NCBI RefSeq assembly: GCF_004799755.1
Contig: NZ_SLUB01000029.1
Location: 1-52,920, forward strand
DNA length: 52,920 nucleotides
Direction: 5' to 3'
Source: Bacillus timonensis
Lineage (GTDB): Bacteria; Bacillota; Bacilli; Bacillales; Bacillaceae_L
Position numbers and translations under genes: made by a program. Each line of letters begins with the position of its first letter. Position 1 is the first letter of the stretch. Positions 33,345-42,463 of this stretch are shown here, in pieces. The notes below the pieces were generated by a model. The model was not told the DNA's origin. It saw only the letters and a list, made by a program, of their open reading frames with translations, and made no database searches.

Positions 33345-33878
33345 CTATTCTGTGCCAACATACATAAATTCATCTTCTTTACCAAAGCGAAAATGGATAT
33401 CATACTTTGTTTCACTTCCATACTGGTTGTAACCATAAAGAAAATAACCGACCTCAGTAAAGTCATTTTGCGGATTATAAAAGCTAAAATACATGGGTAA
33501 TCCGGCAATTTCGGTTGGAAAGTATTGTTCGACTGGAGCATCAGCAAGTTCATCAAAATAGAGCTTGCCATCAATAACTTCAAGTTCAACATCAAATTCA
33601 CTTCTTATTTTATCGAATTCGTTTTGCGCTATATAGTTCATAATGTTTCTTGCGTTATGGTCAAATATTTGTAGTTTCTCTCGGTTCTTCTTCTCTTGCT
33701 CCAATTCGTACTTAACAAGGATCAGTTCATCTTTTAACATACTAATCTCTAAATCTTTCTCTTCAATCTGAGTTTCGTATTTCAAAGCTAAAGATTGCTT
33801 GTCATTTTTATCATCAGAGCTTGCAGATATGAAACTTACAATCAATACAATTCCTGGAAAAAGAATAGACCGTTTCAT
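33345..33878 (-). CDS. Exported coiled-coil protein with a lipobox-like sequence lacking Cys
   Basis: A 177-residue protein. A signal-like N terminus (MKRSILFPGIVLIVSFISAS) runs into SDDKND, then a heptad-rich coiled coil (about residues 28-70, QIEEKDLEISMLKDELILVK) and a mixed C-terminal domain. ISA-S-SDDKND looks like a lipoprotein cleavage site with Ser (AGC) where Cys (TGC) would be, one base away. It may be released or signal-anchored rather than lipidated. I do not recognise the C-terminal domain. Confidence 0.65.
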   Translation of the reverse strand: MKRSILFPGIVLIVSFISASSDDKNDKQSLALKYETQIEEKDLEISMLKDELILVKYELEQEKKNREKLQIFDHNARNIMNYIAQNEFDKIRSEFDVELEVIDGKLYFDELADAPVEQYFPTEIAGLPMYFSFYNPQNDFTEVGYFLYGYNQYGSETKYDIHFRFGKEDEFMYVGTE

Positions 33879-34142
33879 TTTATCAACCCCAACTATATCA
33901 TTCCCCTTATTCCTTTCTAAAGAAAACTGTCCTAATAGCGTAGTAACTTCAACACCAATAAGCGATAATCCTTCCTGGAACGTGATATAGACGTATATCC
34001 TATGAAAATAGCTCCCTATTATTTAATTAAAAAAAAGGTTCCTTTATACCTCAATTCCAGTAGAGGTATGTTATTATAAAAAGTAAAATAAACCCATTTT
34101 TACAATGTTTTTACGAATATATAGTAAGGAAGGTATAGTTGC
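33879..34142. other. Divergent intergenic region with a 7-bp hairpin
   Basis: ATACCTC/GAGGTAT (34046-34052, 34063-34069) is the only structured element seen between the exported protein and the ECF sigma gene. No clear ECF-type promoter was found. Confidence 0.4.
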
Positions 34143-34712
34143 ATGTTAAAAAAGCTTTTCGCCAAGAAGAAACCTTCAGAAGATGAATACCGCCTCATTT
34201 ACGATTTATTTTATGATCGGCTCTACCATGATGCTTATTTCATTACTCGGGATCCGTATTTGGCTCAAGATGTTGTTCAGGATACTTTTATAAAAGCTTT
34301 TAGAGATTTAGATAGTTTAAGAGATCGATCAAAAATGGGTGCTTGGTTATCCACCATTGCGTCGAGGACAGCTATTGACTTAATTCGTAAACAAAAAGTG
34401 TGGAACGGAATCCCTACAGAAGACGTCTATTTAGAAAATGATCAAAGTTACCATTCAAATCCAGTTGAAATGGAAGTTGAAGTAAAGCTTATGTTAAAAG
34501 AAGTAGGAGAAGTTCTTTCTGAGATTAGTGTAGAGCACCGAGAGATTCTGCTATTAAAATACATACATGAATTAAAAGAGAAGGAAATAGCAGAGTTACT
34601 TAATCTTAAAGAAGGTACGGTAAAATCTAGAATATTTCGCGCTAAAAAAGAGCTGAGAAAAATATTAATTGGTAAAAACTTTACTCAGCAGATGGATGGT
34701 GAAGTATTATGA
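34143..34712 (+). CDS. ECF-type RNA polymerase sigma factor
   Basis: A 189-residue sigma-70 family protein with only regions 2 and 4. Region 2 has YDLFYDRLYHDAYFITRDPY and LAQDVVQDTFIKAFRDLDSL, typical for ECF factors. Region 4 has LSEISVEHREILLLKYIHEL and EIAELLNLKEGTVKSRIFRA. AAGGAAGGTATAGTTGC precedes the ATG. Its stop overlaps the start of a single-helix membrane partner (ATGA), the normal sigma/anti-sigma arrangement. Target promoters and signal unknown. Confidence 0.93.
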   Translation: MLKKLFAKKKPSEDEYRLIYDLFYDRLYHDAYFITRDPYLAQDVVQDTFIKAFRDLDSLRDRSKMGAWLSTIASRTAIDLIRKQKVWNGIPTEDVYLENDQSYHSNPVEMEVEVKLMLKEVGEVLSEISVEHREILLLKYIHELKEKEIAELLNLKEGTVKSRIFRAKKELRKILIGKNFTQQMDGEVL

Positions 34713-35464
34713 AATACGACGATTCTCTAAAGCATGATGTTCTTAGGGATTCAATGAAATCTGAATATAAAAATGCCCCTTTGCCCCCTTCTTCAAAAGA
34801 GGAAACATGGTTACACATACAGCAGGAATTAAAAGAAAATAAAAAGAAAAAGGTGTTTTTTAAACCAGGCTTAGTTGCTGCCTCCATATTAATAGCATTT
34901 ATTGTTGGGACATTATCATTTGAAAATAGCCAAGGTAATGCCTTCGGGTGGATCACTAAATATTTCCAAAAGGATAATGGCACTATTACCCAAATACAAG
35001 ATTCGATTAGTACAGGCGAGTCAAATAGTCTCCCACTCCCGTCTGCTAATTCTTTACAAGAAATTGGCACTCTAACAAAAGAAGAAAACATGAGTTTATC
35101 TGAAGCACAAGAAGTTTCAGGATTCCACATATTAACCCCCACTTATTTACCTGAAGGATACGAACTGTTAGATGTCACTGTTGTTTATGGGGAGAATGAA
35201 ACAAGTAATGAGATTATATTAAATTTCAGCAACCAACTCATGATCCAACAAATTGGAGGAGCCGAGGACATGGGGAATACTTTACTAATTGACAATGAAG
35301 ATACCAAGGTAGAAACGATTACAATTAAAGGCGAAAAAGCCACCCTTTTAACATTTAAGGATCATACAAGTAGGCTACTCTTTAATCATTTGAAGACCAG
35401 AATAATAATTAGCGGAAGTTTACCCGGAGAAGAGTTAATCTTGATAGCAGACTCTATGAAATAA
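34709..35464 (+). CDS. Probable anti-sigma factor with DUF4367-like extracellular domain
   Basis: A 251-residue protein with a cytoplasmic N terminus of about 50 residues, one membrane helix (LVAASILIAFIVGTLSF) and an extracytoplasmic domain. The part from GFHILTPTYLPEGYELLDVT onward resembles DUF4367. Translational overlap with the ECF sigma gene argues that it holds the sigma factor at the membrane. No zinc-finger HxxxCxxC motif is visible. Confidence 0.8.
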   Translation: MKYDDSLKHDVLRDSMKSEYKNAPLPPSSKEETWLHIQQELKENKKKKVFFKPGLVAASILIAFIVGTLSFENSQGNAFGWITKYFQKDNGTITQIQDSISTGESNSLPLPSANSLQEIGTLTKEENMSLSEAQEVSGFHILTPTYLPEGYELLDVTVVYGENETSNEIILNFSNQLMIQQIGGAEDMGNTLLIDNEDTKVETITIKGEKATLLTFKDHTSRLLFNHLKTRIIISGSLPGEELILIADSMK

Positions 35465-35514
35465 GAAAAAGCTAACTTTAATAGTCATATAGAACTATTG
35501 GAGTTAGCTTTTTT
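35465..35514 (+). terminator. Terminator of the sigma/anti-sigma operon
   Basis: A long stem, AAAAAGCTAACT with AGTTAGCTTTTTT and inner AATAGT/ACTATT, closes directly after the stop codon. The remaining 35515-35842 shows no gene or element. Confidence 0.9.
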
Positions 35515-35842
35515 CATTTCCCATATTAAAAATAATAAATGGAGGTCGAAACACTATTAAATGTTTCCGTTATGCTACCCATTGTAATCTTATGCACTCC
35601 CCTAGTACAGTAATAATATCCCTTTGGGCAATATACTCTACAAAATTATACAAATAATTGGTCCCATATTTCACAAATTCTTTCCCACTACTATAATCAA
35701 CCCATCTAGCTCTAGAGGAGCCCCACACTTGCAAATACAAGGTTGTTGTAATTTTATCAGCAATCGTATAGCTATCAGTATGTTTTCTTCAACTATAGCT
35801 ACCCGTTAGTTCAATAATATATTGAATTAATTTAGGTAATAT

Positions 35843-36307
35843 CTAGTATTTCAATGTTGATGCCCAAATTAAAAGATAAATGGGAGCAATAAAACAAATA
35901 GCCAAAAGAGTAAGCGAGATTATAAAAGGTAGACTAGAATCGATTCCGACTGAATATCTTAGCAATGCTTCGTTAGCTAGTATAAAGGATATAAAACTAA
36001 GATTTTGAATCAGTATCATTACTTTTCCAGTTTTTGAAAACTGAATTTCTTTATTTGCTTCAGTTAAATTGATATAGTTCAATTTTTCTGGCTTTTTAAC
36101 TAATAAACCAATAAGGAACCAAATGAAAATACCCAAAATAGGCATTATATACAGGATGTATTTCGGACCCCAGTTATCTGGAGTGTCGTTAGTAAAGTGT
36201 ATTGCGATACGTTCGGGAATATCTGCCCAAAGGTAGAATAATTTAAAAATATGGTAGCAAAGGATAGAAATTGAGATTATAACAAGAGTTACTTTAAAAT
36301 GTTTCAT
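35843..36307 (-). CDS. Short DUF1648 membrane protein
   Basis: A 154-residue protein with an N-terminal helix, the DUF1648-type segment ADIPERIAIHFTNDTPDNWG and three further hydrophobic segments. Start ATG 36307 follows GAAAGGTGATAAA; the upstream extension is rejected. It relates in domain to the 363-residue protein at 9-10 kb but lacks a GntR partner. Function unknown. Confidence 0.75.
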   Translation of the reverse strand: MKHFKVTLVIISISILCYHIFKLFYLWADIPERIAIHFTNDTPDNWGPKYILYIMPILGIFIWFLIGLLVKKPEKLNYINLTEANKEIQFSKTGKVMILIQNLSFISFILANEALLRYSVGIDSSLPFIISLTLLAICFIAPIYLLIWASTLKY

Positions 36308-36469
36308 TTTATCACCTTTCATACTTAAAACTTTATTGCACAATCCTGCCCCTTAACTTCAATACGTTTGACACGTATAAAAGTTCCAATATTAAGTAAA
36401 ATATCCAGTTTAAACTAACAAAAATCCATTTCTGCTTATTGAACTAACCTGACCCGTTACTTCAATAAG

Positions 36470-36505
36470 AAAAAAACGCCTCTACTTATTGTAGAAACGC
36501 AATTT
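36470..36505 (-). terminator. Terminator after the methyltransferase gene
   Basis: Arms GCGTTTCTAC and GTAGAGGCGT pair around AATAA with G-U pairs, followed by a TTTTTT run on the minus strand. Confidence 0.7.
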
Positions 36506-36514
36506 GAAAAGGGT

Positions 36515-37318
36515 TTATTCAGTTTTTTTACCGACATACATTATATGTTCAGCTAAACTAAGTAATTCCTTTTTTTCACATACCTTTTCTGCTAAATCTA
36601 ACCAAGCATTTATTACTTCGGGTTGCTGTTCAAGTAGTTCTGGCTCACGAAGATATAAAAAGCTTTCGCTGTTCAGTAAATGAAGTGTTTCAAGGTTAAA
36701 TTGATTAAAAAACGGAAGTACGTTTTTAGGAGATATAAAAAAGTTCTCTGAAAACCCTTGTCCAGTAAAATCTCCATCATCGACTATTTTATATAGTTGT
36801 GATTTCCTTTCTTTATCTAAAATAAATTCAGGGTTACGTATTAGATAGTCCCAAACAAACGCATAAGAAGAAACGAATGCCACAAAAATGATTCCGTTTG
36901 GCTTTAACTTTTTTAAACATTCCCTAATAGTTTTTGCCCTATCTTTCTCGCTCTTAAGATGATACATTGGACCCATACATAGCACATAGTCAAATTGACT
37001 ATCCTCAATAGTTGATAAATCACGACTATCAACTTGCAAACCTTTAAGTGGGAATCCTAATTCTTTTGCTTTATTCAATGCAAAGTCTACATTCTTTTGT
37101 GAAAGGTCAGCTAATGTTACATCGCAGCCATGTTCAGAAAGATAAAGTGAATACCTCCCTGGACCACCGCCGAGATCCAATACCTTGTCATTAGGCTTCA
37201 TATAACGGTTCATAAAGCGTTTGTTAAGTTCAAACTCGACTTTATGACGTTCGAGTCTCTCCCACTCATCATTTACTGTTTCATCATAAAATTTCCTCAC
37301 CACTTCTAAGTTATCCAT
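36515..37318 (-). CDS. Class I SAM-dependent methyltransferase
   Basis: A 267-residue Rossmann-fold methyltransferase. Motif I is VLDLGGGPGRYSLYLSEHG at about residues 46-64; the acidic loop VTLADLS and motif FDYVLCMGPMYHL follow, then the LKPNGIIFVAF strand. It resembles UbiE-like small-molecule methyltransferases. Substrate not predictable, and its neighbours do not help. Confidence 0.88.
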   Translation of the reverse strand: MDNLEVVRKFYDETVNDEWERLERHKVEFELNKRFMNRYMKPNDKVLDLGGGPGRYSLYLSEHGCDVTLADLSQKNVDFALNKAKELGFPLKGLQVDSRDLSTIEDSQFDYVLCMGPMYHLKSEKDRAKTIRECLKKLKPNGIIFVAFVSSYAFVWDYLIRNPEFILDKERKSQLYKIVDDGDFTGQGFSENFFISPKNVLPFFNQFNLETLHLLNSESFLYLREPELLEQQPEVINAWLDLAEKVCEKKELLSLAEHIMYVGKKTE

Positions 37319-37713
37319 ACTAAATCCCCTTTCTAATTTAATTTATTATACAAAAAAACTCCCACCTCCAAGAAATAATTCTTGAGGACGATTTCAGGAA
37401 AGCACCCACAGGAACTCAGAGTAATTATGGCTGCTAACAAAAAAGGAAATTTCATTGTATCCCCCCAATTCAATTATGAACTTCAAAGCCTACCTTTACT
37501 GTTTAGACGATGTTATGATTGATTTTGTTACCAAATTCTTGAATCTTTCTCCCTCTCAAGGTACACCTTTGCTTCCTACTGGAGAGCCTTTCACGTACAT
37601 AAAAAGAAATCTTGAAAACCATCTCTTGCTTCTTTTTGGAAAAAGTTAGATGTAAGAACTAGGATTCTATAATATAATGAAAGATAGATTAAAAAAGGGT
37701 AGGTGAATTAGCC
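37319..37713. other. Gene-free region
   Basis: No gene, repeat or convincing promoter was found between the methyltransferase and the peptidase genes. A 64-codon open frame at 37455-37649 has no ribosome site and no family resemblance. Confidence 0.5.
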
Positions 37714-39411
37714 ATGACAAAAGATGTACGTCCTACATACTATAAAGAATTAATTGATCTACAAGATGTAGATGCACTAGAAACTCAGATTCAAAGTTTA
37801 CTGAATGTTCCAATTGAATCCGTTTCCGATTTAGAAGAGTGGTTAAAAGATGAAAAGAATTTAACGATTAAAATTTCGGAAGCGATGACAGGTCACCAAG
37901 TCGACTTCTATCGGAACACCGAGGATGCAGAAATCAAGTCGACATATCTTCACGATCAGCAAGTCATTCAACCACTTTTAATGAAATACGAAGCAAAACT
38001 AAATGAGAAATTCTGTGAGTCTCCTTATGTACATCAATTGGATGAAAAACGGTACGGCTTAATGCGACAAGTTCGCGAGTCTAAAGTGAAACTGTTCAGA
38101 GAAGAAAATATTCCATTAATGGTAAAAGAACAAGAGCTCTGCACGAAGTATAGTGAAATTATGGGAGGATTAACAGTTGAATGGGACGGCGAGGAAAAGC
38201 CTTTTCCGTTTATCCAATCCCAACTCGATAATCTTGACAGAAGCGTGCGAGAAAAAGCGTATAAAAAAATGGGCTCCGCCTTTCGTCAAATTAAGTCTGA
38301 CATGGATGCCATTATGGATGAACTCGTTCAACTACGCCATCAAATCGCTTTAAATGCAGGCTTTGAAAATTATCGTGATTATATGTTTGTGGTCAAAAAC
38401 CGCGAGTATAGTGTCCAAGACTGTTATGACTTTCATGAAAATGTAGAGAAACACATTATTCCAGCTTGGAATCGATTAGCGGCTGTTTTTAAATCAAAAC
38501 TTGGTGTTGATACCTATCGCCCTTGGGACAACACCGCTAAATTGATGAAAAACCCACCATACACCGAGGTGTCTACTCTTATGGATGGCGTTTCTGAAAT
38601 GTTAGGGAAAACCGACTCATACTTTGCAGACCGTTTCAATTACATGAGAGAGAATGGGTTACTAGATCTTGGAGATCGGAAAGGAAAAAGCCCGGGTGGT
38701 TTCTGTACTGGCTTACCTGTTTCAGGGGATACCTTTGTGTTTGCAAACTTTAGTCCTTCCTTTTTCTCTTTGATCGCATTAATTCATGAAATGGGCCATG
38801 CGGTAAATGGATACCTCCAGTTTTCCGAGCACGGGCCTACTGAAGACTACCAGCACCGAATGGAAGTAGCTGAACTGTATTCTCATGGGATGGAATTGCT
38901 TTTGTTGGATAAACTGGATCGTTTTTATCCAGATGAGGAAGATTTTAAGAGCGCACAGCGTGAAGAGTTAAGAAGGGCATTTACAATGTTATACGGACCA
39001 TTGTCAGGAGATCTCTTCCAGCATTGGATGTATACAAATCCTACTCACACTGCCAAAGAACGTGATGAAAAATTCTTTGAAATCTCAAAACGTTATGGCT
39101 TAAACCCTGTCGATACTTCTGGGCTTGAGGAAGAAATCGGAATGAGCTGGGCGGGAACCCTTCATTTCTTCGAAGTTCCTTTCTATAATATTGAATACTC
39201 AATCTCGATGCTTGGGGCTTTACAATTGCTTGAGAATTATCAAAAAGACCAAGAGCAAGCGATCGAATCCTTTAAAAAAGGGGCAAGTGCGGATTACAAT
39301 CAAACCATCGCAGAAATTTATAAAGAAACTGGCGTCAGTTTTGATTTTTCAGAGCCAGCCGTTAAACGCATGGGTAAATTCTTAGAAAAGGTTATTCAAG
39401 ACATTCATTAA
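37714..39411 (+). CDS. M3-family oligoendopeptidase (PepF-like)
   Basis: A 565-residue zinc metallopeptidase. HEMGH at residues 358-362 is the catalytic HExxH; the third ligand Glu lies about 25 residues on, in MEVAELYSHGMELLLL. The N-terminal helical region is of the length expected for M3B enzymes, which trim short peptides in the cytoplasm. AAAAGGGTAGGTGAATTAGCC precedes the ATG. Monocistronic with its own terminator. Confidence 0.93.
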   Translation: MTKDVRPTYYKELIDLQDVDALETQIQSLLNVPIESVSDLEEWLKDEKNLTIKISEAMTGHQVDFYRNTEDAEIKSTYLHDQQVIQPLLMKYEAKLNEKFCESPYVHQLDEKRYGLMRQVRESKVKLFREENIPLMVKEQELCTKYSEIMGGLTVEWDGEEKPFPFIQSQLDNLDRSVREKAYKKMGSAFRQIKSDMDAIMDELVQLRHQIALNAGFENYRDYMFVVKNREYSVQDCYDFHENVEKHIIPAWNRLAAVFKSKLGVDTYRPWDNTAKLMKNPPYTEVSTLMDGVSEMLGKTDSYFADRFNYMRENGLLDLGDRKGKSPGGFCTGLPVSGDTFVFANFSPSFFSLIALIHEMGHAVNGYLQFSEHGPTEDYQHRMEVAELYSHGMELLLLDKLDRFYPDEEDFKSAQREELRRAFTMLYGPLSGDLFQHWMYTNPTHTAKERDEKFFEISKRYGLNPVDTSGLEEEIGMSWAGTLHFFEVPFYNIEYSISMLGALQLLENYQKDQEQAIESFKKGASADYNQTIAEIYKETGVSFDFSEPAVKRMGKFLEKVIQDIH

Positions 39412-39439
39412 TGAAGGTAGTCATTGGGAGACTATCGAC

Positions 39440-39490
39440 GTTCAAAAAAGGCACCACTAGTGATATGAATCTAGTGGTGCCTTTTGTTTT
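39440..39490. terminator. Bidirectional terminator
   Basis: A stem AAAAGGCACCACTAG/CTAGTGGTGCCTTTT (about 39446-39460, 39471-39485) lies between the convergent peptidase and EamA genes, with A- and T-rich flanks. Confidence 0.93.
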
Positions 39491-39534
39491 ACTCATACCC
39501 GCAAAATTTTTGCGCAACATAGGTCAGGCACCGG

Positions 39535-40500
39535 TTAAGATGCACGTTGACGTAGCCTTGGTTGAGTACTTGGTAAATATTTTTTCTTTTGTAGTCTTAC
39601 AAACAGATTATTTGCCACAAGTGAAAGAATGATAAAGACAGTGCCTAAAATATCAAACAATGTCACGTTGTAGCCCTGAAAAATCGATACTAAAAGGGTC
39701 GTAACAGGTACAAAGTTAATGAATAATAAGGCATTGATTGGCGATAAAATACTGACACCAATGTTCCAGCCAAGTAGTGCAATCAGTCCTGGAAAAAGGA
39801 TCATAAACAGCAAATGCGGAGCTGTTGCCGTAATCTCTTCTTCTGTTGGAACCGATACATATCCAATTAGAGTTGCTACTGCTACAACCACACCCGCTGT
39901 TATCGTTCCAAGTAAACAACTTAGTGTGGAATACCGCAAAACAGACCAATCACTAAACTTACTTCCGCCCATTGTGTAAATAACCCATCCAACAACTGCA
40001 AGGAATATAAGAATAGACGGAATCAAATTGTCCGTTGCACTTAAAAATGATTGAATATCCCCTTTTGTAATCACGAATACCGCGCCAATTAATGCCACAA
40101 TTACACAGGCCAAAGTAAATGAATGTGGACGTTTTTTATATAACATCCAGACGATGACAATCGAAATCATTGGCATAAGCGATTCATTAATGGATGCAAC
40201 CATGACTCCTGGTTCCCCCAATAAATCTTCTCCCCAGAAAATAAACAGATTATAGACCGTAAAGGCCATTGTCCCGAAAAACCATAATGGCAGACCTTTT
40301 CCTTCAAATCGAAAAGCCTGTTTTCCTTCTTTCCATAAAAGCATCGCAACCAAAAGAATGGTAACTGCTCCATACCGTATAATTGTAAAATAAAAAGGAT
40401 CAATATGCTTAAAAGCTGCATGTGCTACCGGAAACATGGCACCCCAAGAAACCGCAGCAACAAAACATAAAACAGCTCCCCATAACACATTATTTCTCAC
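39535..40500 (-). CDS. EamA-family (DMT) transporter
   Basis: A 321-residue protein with ten hydrophobic segments in two EamA repeats (AAVSWGAMFPVAHAAFKHID; second repeat from LIPSILIFLAVVGWVIYTMG). Such proteins export amino acids or metabolites. It is divergent from a LysR-type regulator that probably controls it. Substrate unknown. Confidence 0.9.
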   Translation of the reverse strand: MRNNVLWGAVLCFVAAVSWGAMFPVAHAAFKHIDPFYFTIIRYGAVTILLVAMLLWKEGKQAFRFEGKGLPLWFFGTMAFTVYNLFIFWGEDLLGEPGVMVASINESLMPMISIVIVWMLYKKRPHSFTLACVIVALIGAVFVITKGDIQSFLSATDNLIPSILIFLAVVGWVIYTMGGSKFSDWSVLRYSTLSCLLGTITAGVVVAVATLIGYVSVPTEEEITATAPHLLFMILFPGLIALLGWNIGVSILSPINALLFINFVPVTTLLVSIFQGYNVTLFDILGTVFIILSLVANNLFVRLQKKKYLPSTQPRLRQRAS

Positions 40501-40589
40501 TTTCCCTCACGCCTCCCTTATATGAATAGCAATCTTGATTATCTCCCCTTTTTGATATCTTGTAAAATGAATAATAATGATTAACTACC

Positions 40590-40604
40590 ATCACTTTTCG
40601 TGAT
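40590..40604. promoter_or_regulatory. Candidate LysR-type operator
   Basis: A palindrome ATCAC-TTTTC-GTGAT lies midway in the 144-bp divergent EamA/lysR region and fits the LysR T-N11-A pattern. Confidence 0.55.
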
Positions 40605-40644
40605 ATCATAGAACTATAGAATAATAGCGAACGGAGGCTGAAAA

Positions 40645-41517
40645 ATGGAATTTAAAGACTTAGAGATTTTCCAATTGGTTGCAGAAAAAGGAACCATTAC
40701 AGAAGCGGCAAAAGACTTGAAATATGTGCAATCCAATATTACATCCCGAATTCGTAAACTAGAGGATGAACTGAACACTCCGTTATTTAATCGCCATCGA
40801 CGCGGAATGAGCTTAACACCTGAAGGAAAAAAACTCTTAACCTATAGTAAAAAGATCATTGCGTTAACAGAAGAAATGAAACAAGCGGTTCAATCCAATG
40901 GGGAACCCTCAGGAAAATTAGAAATCGGTACAGTCGAAACCGTTATTCATTTACCTAAAATTTTGTCTAGCTATGTAAAAAAATATAAGGATGTCGATTT
41001 GTCTGTATTTACGGGGGTAACAAGTACACTTGTGGAGGAAGTATTACATCATAAGCTAGATGGTGCGTTTATTACGGAATCGGATTTGCATCCTGACCTT
41101 GTAGCCCATGAAGTGTTCCAAGAAGAGCTCGTCCTCATTTCCGATAATCGAGTCTCCAGTCTAGATGAGTTAGTCGAAGAACCAATCTTATGCTTTAGTA
41201 AAGGCTGTGGATACCGGGCACGGCTAGCAGAATGGTATCGGGACCAAGATATATCACCCAAAAAAATAATGGAATTCGGCACATTAGAAACCATCCTACG
41301 CAGCACGACCATGGGACTAGGCATTGCATTCGTTCCAAAATCAGAGGTGACGCAAATGGAAAAGAATGGTCTCATTCGATTCCATCAAGTCCCAGAGCAA
41401 TATAGTAAAATCAAAACGGTATTTATCAGAAGAGCTGACACCTCCTTAACACCCACCATCGAAAAATTTATTGAGACGATTGAATCTAGTAAAAAGGAGA
41501 ATCTGTTTTCCAAATAA
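40645..41517 (+). CDS. LysR-family transcriptional regulator
   Basis: A 290-residue LTTR. The N-terminal helix-turn-helix, GTITEAAKDLKYVQSNITSRIRKLE in outline, is followed by a periplasmic-binding-fold effector domain. CFSKGCGYRARLAEWYRD and TTMGLGIAFVPKSEV are typical of the CysL/CbbR-like branch. CGGAGGCTGAAAA precedes the ATG. It is divergent from the EamA exporter, its likely target. Confidence 0.93.
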   Translation: MEFKDLEIFQLVAEKGTITEAAKDLKYVQSNITSRIRKLEDELNTPLFNRHRRGMSLTPEGKKLLTYSKKIIALTEEMKQAVQSNGEPSGKLEIGTVETVIHLPKILSSYVKKYKDVDLSVFTGVTSTLVEEVLHHKLDGAFITESDLHPDLVAHEVFQEELVLISDNRVSSLDELVEEPILCFSKGCGYRARLAEWYRDQDISPKKIMEFGTLETILRSTTMGLGIAFVPKSEVTQMEKNGLIRFHQVPEQYSKIKTVFIRRADTSLTPTIEKFIETIESSKKENLFSK

Positions 41518-41520
41518 ACG

Positions 41521-41575
41521 CAAAAGTCCTCACAAACATTGGTTTACTAACATTTGTGAAGACTCTTTGTTTTAT
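41521..41575 (+). terminator. Terminator of the lysR gene
   Basis: AGTCCTCACAAA/TTTGTGAAGACT (41525-41536, 41553-41564, one mismatch) is followed by CTTTGTTTTATA. Confidence 0.85.
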
Positions 41576-41614
41576 AATTTCAGTAATGCCCAGGGGATTC
41601 ATATTCCCCATAAC

Positions 41615-42265
41615 CTATTTCTTGTTTTGACGATACAACTCTAGCGTTTTATAACCTTGTGATAAGATATCAACCATTTGCTCCTGACGCTTTTCACGAG
41701 TTTTTTGTTGTTTTGCAGAAAAAATATAACGAGCCCAATCTCTTTGATAACCGGGTGTTAACTTTTGATAAAATACCAGTTCACTTGGGTGATCCACTAA
41801 AATTTTTTCAATATCTCCTACGTTGTTTTCATAGTCTCCAACACTCTGGCTCGCAGCTGATGATTTTTTTGATTTCTTCTTCTCCTGTTTTAAGCCGACA
41901 ACAGTAAACACATCATCCATGCTCACCATTCGCGAAAATTTCAAATCACTCCCCTGTATATAACCATCTTCTCCAACATTCATGGCTGGAAATATTTCAT
42001 CTCGATGTACAAAAGTAGGATATCTCTTATTCCCTTTCTTCGGATAAGCAAAAAATAAATATCCTTTCTCAAGCAAGTGATGTTCATGAATGATATGCTG
42101 AGTATGCTGGACCATATCTTCAATTGTTTCAACAAAAATGAAAATAGCATCATGTTCCTCAGATAATGACGTCTTAAAATCAGCAAATACGTCATAATCA
42201 CTCGGCTGATTGAGAACAGCCATGTTTTTATACTTTGTTAAGTTTAATTTATCGATGATCGTCAT
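41615..42265 (-). CDS. YdeI/OmpD-associated-family protein
   Basis: A 216-residue protein. The N-terminal two thirds (YLFFAYPKKGNKRYPTFVHR, DLKFSRMVSMDDVFTVVGLK) is of unknown function. The C-terminal third, LVFYQKLTPGYQRDWARYIF followed by AKQQKTREKRQEQMVDIL, is the OmdA/YdeI 'bacteriocin-protection' domain. Start ATG 42265 follows AAAGGAGTATCTC. Monocistronic; biochemical role unknown. Confidence 0.8.
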   Translation of the reverse strand: MTIIDKLNLTKYKNMAVLNQPSDYDVFADFKTSLSEEHDAIFIFVETIEDMVQHTQHIIHEHHLLEKGYLFFAYPKKGNKRYPTFVHRDEIFPAMNVGEDGYIQGSDLKFSRMVSMDDVFTVVGLKQEKKKSKKSSAASQSVGDYENNVGDIEKILVDHPSELVFYQKLTPGYQRDWARYIFSAKQQKTREKRQEQMVDILSQGYKTLELYRQNKK

Positions 42266-42387
42266 GAGATACTCCTTTATGTATAAACATATTAACATTT
42301 CTGTGGATTTGCCTCTTCTTTTACTATACCTTCTATCGTATAACCGTCAACTCGTAAATTCCAAAAATCGTCGAATTCACTATATGA

Positions 42388-42432
42388 AATAGCACCTGCA
42401 ATACGTTGAACTTCAACATTTGCAGGTGCTCA
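42388..42432 (-). terminator. Hairpin at the 3' end of the carbohydrate operon
   Basis: A perfect 11-bp stem AGCACCTGCAA/TTGCAGGTGCT (42391-42401, 42420-42430) with inner TGTTGAA/TTCAACG pairing lies 34 bp after the last stop codon. The U tract is weak (ATTTCATATAG), so it may protect the 3' end as much as terminate. Confidence 0.65.
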
Positions 42433-42463
42433 AGGAGTGTGCGGTTAATTTAATAAAAACTCG

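Noticed and set aside
37455-37649. 64-codon frame between the methyltransferase and peptidase genes
   Set aside because: No ribosome binding site, no recognisable domain, and unusual composition.
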